A DNA stretch of 42,569 nucleotides, taken from assembly GCA_012522955.1 (NCBI GenBank), contig JAAYJK010000026.1, positions 65,637-108,205 of the forward strand. The letters are read 5' to 3'. Shown piece after piece: positions 17,446 through 26,915 of the stretch (its first letter is position 1; every line of letters starts with the position of its first letter). This DNA is from Syntrophomonadaceae bacterium (GTDB taxonomy: Bacteria > Bacillota > Syntrophomonadia > Syntrophomonadales > Syntrophomonadaceae). The position numbers and the translations under genes were made by a program. The notes beneath the pieces were generated by a model. The model saw only the letters and a program-made list of their open reading frames with translations. It did not search any database and was not told where the DNA came from.

Positions 17446-17910
17446 TTAATACCATAAAGGTACTGCTGCAAAGGCGCATCCAATTTTCTCGACTACATGC
17501 TCGGCCGATGCCAGCTTAATCTCTTCCAACTCCAAACCTCTTACTCTAAAGGCTTCCTTGACCATATCACTAACCTTTTTTTCTGCTTCTTCTTTGCTGC
17601 ACTTGCCGGAAAATTCCATAATAACTCCAAAGCTATCTTTTTTGACACCTACTGATACGGCCGCTGCTATCCTGGTCCCAGGCTCTTCACAAACAATTGA
17701 TCCATAAGCAATTGGAAGCAGAGATCCTTCAGGTATTACCAGCTCAGGATCATATACACAGCCCGGCGGTAAAATGCTGCTGACTCTTAATAAATTAGTA
17801 TTTCCTACCCGGGCCTTTAATAAAGCTCGATCAAAAGCAGTCAACTCACTTTCGCCTTCCGAGGCAGCAGCAGTAACAAAATACTTTTTAGGTAACGGTA
17901 ACATCGGCAA
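17446..17910 (-). CDS. pdaD: pyruvoyl-dependent arginine decarboxylase
   Basis: A 154-aa proenzyme that makes agmatine from arginine. The self-processing site is the Ser44-Ser45 bond in RVSSILPPGC; Ser45 becomes the pyruvoyl group. KYFVTAAASEGESELTAFDR at the start and the C-terminal EKIGCAFAAVPLWY match the family. It is first in the operon with speE (47 bp away) and speB. Histidine decarboxylase of the same fold is less likely given this context. Confidence 0.93.
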   Translation of the reverse strand: MPMLPLPKKYFVTAAASEGESELTAFDRALLKARVGNTNLLRVSSILPPGCVYDPELVIPEGSLLPIAYGSIVCEEPGTRIAAAVSVGVKKDSFGVIMEFSGKCSKEEAEKKVSDMVKEAFRVRGLELEEIKLASAEHVVEKIGCAFAAVPLWY

Positions 17911-18027
17911 TCCTCCCTGATTAATTATCCAAACAGATATATTATATACAAACCCTAGGTAATTTCAAATCAAAATATTAAGTTGGGTAAAGCTACCCAA
18001 CTCTGAGCGATCCCTATTAGTTTAACA

Positions 18028-18924
18028 CTAGTTCCCCTTAATATTTTGCAGGAATTCCATGAACTGTAAAACCGACTTGCGCCTTTTCTTCTGGTGCGGA
18101 TAAATAATGTAAAAATAACGCTGGGCACCCTCATCCGCTATACTCAAGCTTACTATTTTGCGGTGGGGATCCAAGCGCTGAATAGCCCACTCCGATACCA
18201 TGGATATTCCCATTCCAGCTTCCACCGTAGCCAGTACTGCTTCAGTACTGCCTACCTCCATATATATGTTGATATCATCCATTTTCAATCCACTGGCGGC
18301 AATTAATTCTTCTGCCACTTTTCTGGTGCCGGAGCCTTTTTGCCTGAATACCCATTTTTCAGAGGCCAGCTCCGATAGGTGTACCTTCTCCCTCAAAACC
18401 ATTTCATGATGGTCGGGTAATGCAATAACCAGTTCATCTTCAACCCACTGAAACCCATCCACCTTGCGATTGTTATACCAGGCCCCGACTACCCCGATGT
18501 CCAATTCTCTTTCCGCCACTTTATTGAATATTCTCTCCGTATCGCCTATATCCATGCTGATCCTGATACTAGGATTATTATCTTTGAAATTCTTGACCAG
18601 CACAGGCAGTATATATTCTCCCGGTATAGTGCTTGCTCCCAAGGAAATATATCCCCTGCGGCTTTCCACTACATCTTCCATAATAATATCAGTTTTATCA
18701 ATGGCTTTGATGATTTCCCGAGCACAGTGGTATAAGGCTTCGCCCGCTTCTGTGGTCTTTAGTCTGCGACCAGATCGCTCTAACAGCAAAACCCCATAGA
18801 TATCTTCCAGCGCTTGAATCTGCTTGGTTATAGCAGGTTGAGACAAACCAAACTCATTGGCGGTACGTGACAAATTTTGGGTTTCAACCACCCGAACATA
18901 AGTTTTAAATAGGTTTAGATTCAA
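18028..18924 (-). CDS. LysR-family transcriptional regulator
   Basis: A 298-aa regulator: N-terminal HTH (NLFKTYVRVVETQNLSRTANEFGLSQPAITKQI, then ALEDIYGVLLLERSGRR) and a C-terminal substrate-binding-like domain. The frame opens at a TTG at 18960, but the TTG at 18924, 9 nt after AGGTGG, puts the HTH at the usual distance from the N-terminus, so I prefer it. It is on the same strand as, and just downstream of, sufB, so it may be co-transcribed with the Fe-S genes. The effector is unknown; it is close to CysL/CbbR-like members in general build. Confidence 0.85.
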   Translation of the reverse strand: MNLNLFKTYVRVVETQNLSRTANEFGLSQPAITKQIQALEDIYGVLLLERSGRRLKTTEAGEALYHCAREIIKAIDKTDIIMEDVVESRRGYISLGASTIPGEYILPVLVKNFKDNNPSIRISMDIGDTERIFNKVAERELDIGVVGAWYNNRKVDGFQWVEDELVIALPDHHEMVLREKVHLSELASEKWVFRQKGSGTRKVAEELIAASGLKMDDINIYMEVGSTEAVLATVEAGMGISMVSEWAIQRLDPHRKIVSLSIADEGAQRYFYIIYPHQKKRRKSVLQFMEFLQNIKGN

Positions 18925-18971
18925 TCCATACACCCACCTGTCCCATATATTGTGGCTCAAAAGGCCTCATG

Positions 18972-19892
18972 CTAACGCAGAAAACCATCAATAATTATGT
19001 CAACTGCTTCCTGCTCCATTAATCCCAGCGACATCAGTTTGATCAGTTGTTCACCAGCAATTTTACCGATGGCCGCCTCATGGGTTAATACCGCCTCAGA
19101 GTCCTCTGCCACTAACTCGGGAATAGAACTAATCCGGGCTTTATCCATAATAATGGAATCACATTCCACATGACCGTTACATTCTACCTGGCCTAATAGG
19201 GAAGCCCTGAACACTTGGACTGATGTATCCCGGGCTACTGAGCGGGATATAATTTGCCCACTTCCGCCCTTTCCCACTATATTTAACTTAACATCTGATT
19301 CCGCAACCTGATCACCCTCGGTCATAAGCCTTTCTACTATTTTCAGTGTGGCCTTGTCCTCAATATAAGCTATGGTTGATCGGTGGGTATCATCTACCCC
19401 TTTGATCTGGGTCATCTCCAATTCAGCTGAAGCTCCACTGTGTAAGGTTATTCTGGTAGTGGGGTTCATTATTCTTTTTCCCTGACCCGAGCCTTGGCCC
19501 ATATGCTTCTCAACATATCTTAAACGAGCACCTGTACCTACAACAAACTCATGAACCCCATCGTGCTTGGAATCACTGTGGCTGGGATTATGAATCCCGC
19601 AACCAGCGATGATTGTAATATCGGAATTCTCTCCGATATTAAAAGTGTTGTAGACAGTTTCTTGAATACCTGCTTGGGTGATTAGCACCGGAACATGAAT
19701 GGTTTCCTGGGTTCCTGGTTTCACTACCAGGGAAAATCCTCGTCCATCTTCCCGGGAAGTTATAGTCACCTGGGCCGAGGAATTGCGCACTATCGATTCT
19801 CCATCTACTCGTATATTAACTGCCCCATCCGGTATTTGGGTCAAATCAGTAATAGTATTTAACAGCTCCATGCTCAAATTATCAAATTTCAT
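18972..19892 (-). CDS. SufB/SufD-type Fe-S cluster scaffold (minimal Sms/Suf system)
   Basis: A 306-aa SufBD-core protein, shorter than standard SufB (about 470 aa) because it lacks the long N-terminal region. Typical features are the beta-helix core and the C-terminal block RISSIPELVAEDSEAVLTHEAAIGKI, with Glu and His near the SufC interface. With SufC next to it and no SufD, SufS or SufU visible here, this fits the minimal two-gene SmsCB arrangement of anaerobes and archaea. It overlaps sufC by 11 bp. Confidence 0.9.
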   Translation of the reverse strand: MKFDNLSMELLNTITDLTQIPDGAVNIRVDGESIVRNSSAQVTITSREDGRGFSLVVKPGTQETIHVPVLITQAGIQETVYNTFNIGENSDITIIAGCGIHNPSHSDSKHDGVHEFVVGTGARLRYVEKHMGQGSGQGKRIMNPTTRITLHSGASAELEMTQIKGVDDTHRSTIAYIEDKATLKIVERLMTEGDQVAESDVKLNIVGKGGSGQIISRSVARDTSVQVFRASLLGQVECNGHVECDSIIMDKARISSIPELVAEDSEAVLTHEAAIGKIAGEQLIKLMSLGLMEQEAVDIIIDGFLR

Positions 19893-20628
19893 AAGTCAAC
19901 AACTCTCCACACTGTTCTTTCATCTTGCATTCAACATCATCCTTGATCAAAGGCCATACTTCTTCCCGGGTACCCTGGGCCTGTACCATACCATTACCAA
20001 CCACAATTATTTCATCACATATGCCCAAGATATTTTCGTTGTGAGTAATAATAATTGTTATGGCATTCGGGTTGTTTTTAAACTTGCTATACAGAATTCC
20101 AATAAGCTTCTGTATGGTCCATAAATCAACTCCGGCTTCGGGCTCATCAAAGATAGAAACTTCTGCCTCTCGGGCTAAAACTTGGGCTATTTCTACTCTT
20201 TTCACTTCTCCGCCACTTAATCCCGGTCCCACATCCCGGAATAGGTAGTCTTCCGGGCACAGGCCTACATCCCGCATAGTACCTCTTAATGCTAGCTGAT
20301 CAATACCGGGCCGGGCAATTTTGATTAAATCTTCGATAGTTAGTCCTTTAAATCGCGGAGGTTGCTGAAAAGCATAGCTTATGCCTCGATGGGCGCGTTC
20401 ACTAATATTGAGTTGGGTTATTTCCTCCCCGTTCAGGTATATTTCTCCGCTGGTGGGGCTAAATATGCCCATCACCAATTTGGCAATAGATGTTTTTCCT
20501 CCTCCGTTGGGGCCAGTTATAGCATAAACCTTACCCTTTTCAAATACCAGGTTAATGCCGCGAATAATTTCTTTAGCTGGTCCATTTTCGTCATATACAG
20601 TCATATACAAGTTTTTGAGTTCTAACAT
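19882..20628 (-). CDS. sufC: SufC-type Fe-S assembly ATPase
   Basis: A 248-aa ABC-type ATPase that powers the Suf scaffold and is soluble. Walker A is GPNGGGKTS, the signature LSGGEVKRVEIAQVLA and Walker B VSIFDEPEAGVDLWT, the last being SufC-specific. The frame opens at a GTG at 20643, but the ATG at 20628 is 8 nt after GGAGG and gives MLELKNLY, the usual start. It lies downstream of feoA with a 118-bp gap. Confidence 0.95.
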   Translation of the reverse strand: MLELKNLYMTVYDENGPAKEIIRGINLVFEKGKVYAITGPNGGGKTSIAKLVMGIFSPTSGEIYLNGEEITQLNISERAHRGISYAFQQPPRFKGLTIEDLIKIARPGIDQLALRGTMRDVGLCPEDYLFRDVGPGLSGGEVKRVEIAQVLAREAEVSIFDEPEAGVDLWTIQKLIGILYSKFKNNPNAITIIITHNENILGICDEIIVVGNGMVQAQGTREEVWPLIKDDVECKMKEQCGELLTYEI

Positions 20629-20760
20629 AATTGAGTCCTCCACTGCAAACAGATTATCGAATATATTTTATCATAACTGTAGATTATACGTCTAATAATT
20701 CGGTTACTGCAGCTGGCTTTGTTCATAAAGCTGAATTATTCCTTAATTAATGACAGTTGG

Positions 20761-20991
20761 TCAGCCTGGAATCAACTCTACCTCCACCATTGTAGCAATA
20801 CCCTGCCCCAGGGCTAGACGACAATTGCCTACCTGCAACAACAAAGGACCTTTAAAAGGGTGACGGGAAAGGACTTCCACCCTGGCTCCCGGCACCAAAC
20901 CTATTTCAAATAAGCGTCTTTCAGAGGCATGGCCTTTTTTAATGCCTACCACTACACCACTCTGTCCAGTTTTCATATCCTTTAAATACAT
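20761..20991 (-). CDS. feoA: FeoA-family ferrous iron transport accessory protein
   Basis: A 76-aa SH3-like domain protein with the family pattern GxxGxVVGIKKGHASERRLFEIGLVPGARVEVLSRHPF and GNCRLALGQGIA. FeoA aids FeoB in Fe(II) uptake. GGAGG precedes the ATG. It lies 10 bp after feoB, that is in the order feoB-feoA, the reverse of the common order. Confidence 0.93.
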   Translation of the reverse strand: MYLKDMKTGQSGVVVGIKKGHASERRLFEIGLVPGARVEVLSRHPFKGPLLLQVGNCRLALGQGIATMVEVELIPG

Positions 20992-21001
20992 AATTGTCCT
21001 C

Positions 21002-22768
21002 CTACCCCGGTAAGATTAAATTCAATGTTGCACCAACCACAAAGGAAGTAATAAATCCCAAGGCCAGTATTTTCACTAAGCCTTTAGCTCCTATCTCCCT
21101 GACTGTCATTACCATGACCGGTAAACATGGCAGGGAAAGGGATATCATGGAGATGGCTATGGTAGCTTCTCTGGGCGTTAAACTGGCATTTAAAAGAACC
21201 AGAGGGGCCAAGTAGCGCTGAAACATAGTTACCAATACTGCTACAAAAGCATCAGATGGTATACCAAAAATCGATCGGGTAAATCCTTCCATAGTATAAA
21301 ACAGCTCAAAAAATCCCGATTCCATTAAGCCCCGGATAATTATATTCATTACCAGCAATAAGGGCAATACTTCGCTAAAGAACCCGGCAAATCTCATCCG
21401 CACCTTCTTCCATACGTTGCCCCAATCGGGAATCCGTAGAGGGGGAAGTTCATATACAAACACCTCTTCCCGGGGCATAGACCTGCTGAGTAAAAATCCT
21501 AGAATAACCAGTACTGCCAGCATAGTAGTCAACAAGACCAGCAATGAAGCATCAAAGGCTGTAATAACAGCTGCCATAACGCCTATGGTAGCAGCACAAG
21601 GAATAACAATACTAAGAATGGTAATCACTATGAATCGCTCGGCCATAGTCGGCATTAAACGAGTAGCCAATATGGCTGGAGTACGGCAGCCGAAGCCCAA
21701 AGAAAGAGGTATTACTGCCTGCCCCGAAACACCAAACAGTCTGCCCACTCTTTCCAATGCTACTGAATAGCGGGGCAGAATGCCAGTGTCCTCCAGCACC
21801 GACATTAAAAAACTAACCATTAACATAGCTGGCATAATAATGGTAAAAGGTATAATAAGTCCTTCTGGAATAGCTTTGGATAAAATATTATTGATCATAC
21901 CATCGGGCAATAAACTGGCTAAGAAATTTTCGATAAAAATGTTCACAGGATTAAGGATAGCACTTATCGGGCCTTCGCTTAATTCGATAAATTTCAATAG
22001 CAGAAAAAAGCTTAAGAATACAAAAATCAACAGTATAATGGTACCCAATATCGGCTGATCTAAGACCTTTTCCGCTTTATCAATCCAATAGCGTTGAACC
22101 TTACTCTGCCGGTGAAGTACTAGTTGGGCGGTATAGCGAGCAATTTCAGCCCTTCTGAAATCATCCGAGCCCAGACAACTTTCGGATCCAATAGAGCAGC
22201 CTGTACAGCCAGTGCATTGTAAAGAACATTCCTGGCAATTTTCATATTCCAAATAGGGCTCTATGCTGCTGGGACGGTTTAATTGCAGGCTATCCAGCTG
22301 AAGCATCTGCATTAATTCCATTAAACCTTCGCCGGCAACCGCGGAAAAGAATAGTACCGGGGCTCCCAGAATTTTCTCCAGCCGCTCGCGCTGGATTTCC
22401 AATCCTATTCTTCTAGCCCGATCGATTTGATTGAGCAGCACTATCATAGGAATTCCCAGCTGTTTGAGCTCAAAACTCAACATCAGGTTGCGCTCAAGAT
22501 TGCTAGCATCCAAAACATTTAAAATCAGCTCAGGTTTTTCCTGTTCCAGGATATCCTTTATTATTTGTTGATCCTGGCCTATAGAAAATATGGAATATAT
22601 ACCAGGAGTATCAATGATTCTTATTTTTCGGTTGGGAAGATTAATGGTGGCTTCACTGACTTCCAGAGAAGTGCCGGCATAATTGGATACGATGAAGTTG
22701 CTGCCGGTAAGGCGGTTCAAAACCAGGCTCTTGCCCACATTGGGATTTCCTATCATCACTACTGTCAT
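21002..22768 (-). CDS. feoB: ferrous iron transporter FeoB with a cysteine-rich linker
   Basis: A 588-aa Fe(II) transporter: N-terminal G-domain with G1 GNPNVGKS (7-14), G3 DTPG (53-56) and G4 NQID (113-116), then a linker and about eight membrane helices with the gate motif region FGCRTPAI. Shorter than the ~770-aa enteric form. Between the G-domain and the membrane part six cysteines are packed at 178, 181, 185, 188, 191 and 198, suggesting a metal or Fe-S site. AGGAGG precedes the ATG. It lies between fur and feoA in one operon. Confidence 0.96.
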   Translation of the reverse strand: MTVVMIGNPNVGKSLVLNRLTGSNFIVSNYAGTSLEVSEATINLPNRKIRIIDTPGIYSIFSIGQDQQIIKDILEQEKPELILNVLDASNLERNLMLSFELKQLGIPMIVLLNQIDRARRIGLEIQRERLEKILGAPVLFFSAVAGEGLMELMQMLQLDSLQLNRPSSIEPYLEYENCQECSLQCTGCTGCSIGSESCLGSDDFRRAEIARYTAQLVLHRQSKVQRYWIDKAEKVLDQPILGTIILLIFVFLSFFLLLKFIELSEGPISAILNPVNIFIENFLASLLPDGMINNILSKAIPEGLIIPFTIIMPAMLMVSFLMSVLEDTGILPRYSVALERVGRLFGVSGQAVIPLSLGFGCRTPAILATRLMPTMAERFIVITILSIVIPCAATIGVMAAVITAFDASLLVLLTTMLAVLVILGFLLSRSMPREEVFVYELPPLRIPDWGNVWKKVRMRFAGFFSEVLPLLLVMNIIIRGLMESGFFELFYTMEGFTRSIFGIPSDAFVAVLVTMFQRYLAPLVLLNASLTPREATIAISMISLSLPCLPVMVMTVREIGAKGLVKILALGFITSFVVGATLNLILPG

Positions 22769-22809
22769 ATGCTGCCTCCTGCATAGTATATTTATATATG
22801 GTTAAATTC

Positions 22810-23235
22810 TTAGCTATCTTTATTGCAAAGAGGACAATAGCCATAAAATTTCAACTCGTGATCAATTATTCTATATCCCTGCTGGTCTAGTTTGCTCTCC
22901 AATTCATAAAGCAAATCACCTGAGACCTCTGATATTTGTCCGCAACTTAAACACACCACATGATGATGATGATGTTTATCATCTTCAGATAACTCATAGC
23001 GAAATTTATTGCTTTCGAACATAGACTTATAAAGAATATCCAGGCTGGCTAATTTCTCCAAAGTCCGGTATACAGTGGCGATACCAATATTAGGGATTCT
23101 TTTCCTGGCTTCCCACAAAACTTCCTCCGCCGATAAGTGCCGCCCCTTATTCTCCATCATTACATTCAAAACTGCTTTTCTTTGACCAGTAAGACGGTAA
23201 TTGTTCCTGTACAACTTGGTATTAATAGCATCCAC
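22810..23235 (-). CDS. fur: Fur-family metalloregulator
   Basis: A 141-aa repressor with an N-terminal winged helix (LTGQRKAVLNVMMENKGRHLSAEEV) and a C-terminal metal-binding dimer domain. It has HHHHH near 94-98 followed by CLSC, and a second pair CPLC near the end, a typical structural Zn site. The ferrous-transport genes follow directly and a perfect Fur box covers the promoter, so an iron-sensing Fur is likelier than PerR or Zur. Confidence 0.9.
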   Translation of the reverse strand: MDAINTKLYRNNYRLTGQRKAVLNVMMENKGRHLSAEEVLWEARKRIPNIGIATVYRTLEKLASLDILYKSMFESNKFRYELSEDDKHHHHHVVCLSCGQISEVSGDLLYELESKLDQQGYRIIDHELKFYGYCPLCNKDS

Positions 23236-23256
23236 TAATATACGACCTTTCTGTAG

Positions 23257-23273
23257 ATGATAATAATTATCAT
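23257..23273. promoter_or_regulatory. Fur box at the fur-feoB-feoA promoter
   Basis: ATGATAATAATTATCAT is a perfect 8-1-8 inverted repeat matching the Fur consensus core TGATAATnATTATCA. On the minus strand it sits directly after TTGTAA-17 bp-TACAAT (about 23304-23276), over the expected start point. It should mediate autoregulation by iron. Confidence 0.85.
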
Positions 23274-23275
23274 TA

Positions 23276-23304
23276 TTGTATATTATAGAGTCCTTAATTA
23301 CAAT
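23276..23304 (-). promoter_or_regulatory. promoter of fur-feoB-feoA
   Basis: On the minus strand TTGTAA, a 17-bp spacer and TACAAT precede the Fur box by only a few bases. It is about 40 bp upstream of the fur start codon. Confidence 0.65.
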
Positions 23305-23349
23305 AACTAATTCATGCTATGGATTTTCCCTTACTTCCTGATATAAGAA

Positions 23350-23382
23350 AGCACTCCCCAGACATTGAAGCTGTGGGAGTGC
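23350..23382 (-). terminator. terminator after the PrsA-like gene
   Basis: On the minus strand GCACTCCC pairs with GGGAGTGC around a ~16-nt loop, followed by TTTCTTAT. It lies about 16 bp past the stop of the foldase gene. Confidence 0.7.
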
Positions 23383-23397
23383 GGGATAAGCTGGTAT

Positions 23398-24369
23398 TTA
23401 TTTGTTTGATTCTCGATAATCCTTTATTTCTGCTTTATTCTTTAAATCCTCTAGAAAATCATTAAAGGTTTGTATTTGCTTTTGCTGCAGCAGCTGTATT
23501 AAAATGTTGTTCTTTACCGATTCAAAATCCTTTGTAGAGGCTTCCTGCCTCTCTCCGGCTTTTATGATGTGATAACCAAATTCCGTTTTCACTGCTGCTT
23601 TGGTCATTTGTCCGGGTTCCAGTTTCAGAGCGGGAGTCAGAAACTCTGGAACCAATGAAGTACTCTGGTTGACTATACCCAAATCTCCACCCTGGCTGGC
23701 ACTTGAACATTTTGAGAATTCCCGGGCCAGAGCAGAGAAGTCTTCTCCGGCTTTCAATTTTTCTAATATCTGACCTGCTTCGTCCTCACTGTCTACTAAG
23801 ATATGAGAAATTTGAATACCGGATTCTTGTTGAAACATCTCAATGTTCTCATCATAATAGGCCTTTGCTTCCTCTGTCTTTACCGCCAGCTTAGCCGTAA
23901 TCTCCTGCTGTAGTTTAGATACTAAGAGCTCCATTTTCATTTCATTTTTAAAACTCTCATCATCAAACCCAGTTTGTTTAAGAAATTCCTGGTAATTGGT
24001 TTCACTGCCCTGTAATTGATTAGCTCTATAGTCATTTATGGCTTCGAGCAGCTCATCTTCCTTAACTTCTATGCCTCTATCCTCAGCTTCTTTTATCAGC
24101 AGCTTCTGGTAAACCAGGTCATCAAAAGCCTTGGTTTGTAAATTTTCCAATACTTCAGCAGGCAATTCCTCTACTTCGGTACCGCTATAGGTTTGCTGAA
24201 TCTTATAACTATTCTGCATAAGTGCATAGCGTTTATCATATTCGGCCTGAGTGATTTTTTGTCCATTCACCTCTCCCACATATTCTTCAGTACTGGAAGT
24301 ATTACTGCAACCGAACATAAAGCAGGCCGATATTATAAACAGAACCAGTACAATAAAATTTCTTTTCAT
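23398..24369 (-). CDS. peptidyl-prolyl isomerase lipoprotein of the PrsA/SurA type
   Basis: A 323-aa extracytoplasmic foldase. The signal peptide MKRNFIVLVLFIISACFMFGC ends in a lipobox Cys. A SurA-N-like helical domain follows (VGEVNGQKITQAEYDKRY...), then a parvulin domain (ISHILVDSEDEAGQILEKL, GGDLGIV, TEFGYHIIKA) and a charged tail. The frame opens ten codons upstream, but GGAGGAGG 5 nt before the ATG at 24369 decides the start. It helps exported proteins fold after secretion. Confidence 0.9.
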   Translation of the reverse strand: MKRNFIVLVLFIISACFMFGCSNTSSTEEYVGEVNGQKITQAEYDKRYALMQNSYKIQQTYSGTEVEELPAEVLENLQTKAFDDLVYQKLLIKEAEDRGIEVKEDELLEAINDYRANQLQGSETNYQEFLKQTGFDDESFKNEMKMELLVSKLQQEITAKLAVKTEEAKAYYDENIEMFQQESGIQISHILVDSEDEAGQILEKLKAGEDFSALAREFSKCSSASQGGDLGIVNQSTSLVPEFLTPALKLEPGQMTKAAVKTEFGYHIIKAGERQEASTKDFESVKNNILIQLLQQKQIQTFNDFLEDLKNKAEIKDYRESNK

Positions 24370-24468
24370 AAAAACCTCCTCCAAAAACCCTTTCATCATT
24401 GTGCAATTGACATTATAACATAGAAATGTAATATTAAGTAACTATAAGAGGGTCTCTATCCCTGGCAC

Positions 24469-24535
24469 TGAACATATTAGCGGGTCTTATAGTAACTTGT
24501 GGCAAGGGTTTGCCTAAGCTTATCCAATATGTTCA
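24469..24535. repeat. inverted repeat with an inner hairpin
   Basis: TGAACATATT (24469-24478) and AATATGTTCA (24526-24535) are exact complements 47 bp apart. GGCAA(GGGT)TTGCC at 24501-24514 forms an inner stem. No gene is present. It may be a structured RNA, a mobile remnant or an operator pair. Confidence 0.45.
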
Positions 24536-24574
24536 CACGAAAATGAATTATCCGCCGAAAAATTAGCAATCGTT

Positions 24575-24664
24575 GCGGGCGACCACAGGTCGCCCCTACA
24601 GACTCGCACCGTTAAGTATGGATTTCAGGCGGCCTATGTGTAGGGGCGGTCTTTGACCGCCCGC
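24575..24664. repeat. REP/MITE-like element with 26-nt inverted ends, each itself a hairpin
   Basis: The left arm (24575-24600) starts GCGGGCGACC and ends CGCCCCTACA; the right arm (24639-24664) is nearly its complement, beginning TGTAGGGGCG and ending ACCGCCCGC. Each arm folds on itself (GGGCGACC/GGTCGCCC and GGGCGGTC/GACCGCCC). The arms differ mainly in these inner stems, where the changes keep pairing. It sits in a gene-free stretch (24370-24815). Confidence 0.75.
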
Positions 24665-24751
24665 CGGGCATAGTCACAAATTTTCATGCTCGGTTGTGAT
24701 CCCTAATCATGGTGGTTGATGAATCGATCTAGAAGGATAGGTGGTTACAGT

Positions 24752-24787
24752 ACAACAGGGAGAACCTGGCAAGGTTCTCCCTGTTGT
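24752..24787 (-). terminator. terminator of glutamate dehydrogenase gene
   Basis: A perfect 16-bp stem (ACAACAGGGAGAACCT and complement) with a 4-nt loop lies 28 bp past the gdhA stop. The T-run is weak on both strands (TTGTATTT on plus). Confidence 0.75.
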
Positions 24788-24815
24788 ATTTATCGAGCTA
24801 GAGATTTATTAGCTA

Positions 24816-26150
<1,335 letters not shown>

Positions 26151-26304
26151 TTAATGTTCTCCCCCTTTGGAATTCATCTTTTAACCATCCCAATTATTAA
26201 GGATATACCATGTCATGTAAATACTTTGGCCGCAGATATATTGTATTCATGATTACATACAATATTATGCATGGAATGGGGCTGCTAATCCTGGTGGAAT
26301 GGTT

Positions 26305-26331
26305 AAAAAATCAAGCCCCCATGGAGGGGGC
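26305..26331 (-). terminator. terminator after the YlbF-family gene
   Basis: On the minus strand GCCCCC pairs with GGGGGC around 5 nt, followed by TTGATTTTTT. It is 58 bp past the stop. Confidence 0.75.
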
Positions 26332-26388
26332 GACAAGCAGGCATGAAAATTGGCTCAAGATGGCGGGTAAGGTCATGCTTTTATCAAA

Positions 26389-26739
26389 CTAATCATTTAA
26401 ATCTTCTTGCATACTTTTTTGTATTATTTCCTGTACATCATTAAACATCTGAATAAAGCGGGCTTCTGCCTCAAAGAAATTGGCTATTTCCCGGTGCTGG
26501 TTGAGTTTAGCAAAATCCAGGGTCAGATTCTGGATTAATTCCGCCGCCGGTTCCTCTCCTAATACCTGGGCTCGGTTAATCTCTATTTGCTTTTCCCGCA
26601 GTTGAAATACTTTTTCTTTATACTCAGGTTTTTTCTCTATCTGGCCCTTAGCTTCTATATACCTACCGAATATTTCACTATCCTTAATAGCACGAGCCAA
26701 TTCATGGGCTTTATCATAGGGGTTGATTTTATCCGACAT
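26389..26739 (-). CDS. YlbF/YmcA-family protein
   Basis: A small all-helical protein (116 aa from the ATG at 26739; a GTG at 26748 is also in frame). It has the pattern AHELARAIKDSEIFGRYIEAKGQIEKKPE..., then a helical hairpin NFFEAEARFIQMFNDVQEII, as in YlbF and YmcA of bacilli. Those act in a complex that affects RNase Y and developmental regulation, but the role here is unknown. The C-terminal cysteines that carry Fe-S clusters in the Bacillus complex are not seen. Confidence 0.85.
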   Translation of the reverse strand: MSDKINPYDKAHELARAIKDSEIFGRYIEAKGQIEKKPEYKEKVFQLREKQIEINRAQVLGEEPAAELIQNLTLDFAKLNQHREIANFFEAEARFIQMFNDVQEIIQKSMQEDLND

Positions 26740-26915
26740 TCCATCCACTTCCTTTTATATATTTTAACCTTGACTCCTGGTAACACCCCAGTACAACTTT
26801 TGGATGCAAAAATATGCAGGAGCCGTTTGATACAGCATGGTAGCAACACTATCATTCCAATAAGCTTAGCGTGATTACTCCTTGAACCCAATCTGGATTA
26901 TACTCTTCTTTAACC

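Noticed and set aside
26210-26392. 60-aa open frame on the plus strand between gdhA and the YlbF gene
   Set aside because: No ribosome site, and it spans the terminator hairpin of the opposite-strand gene.
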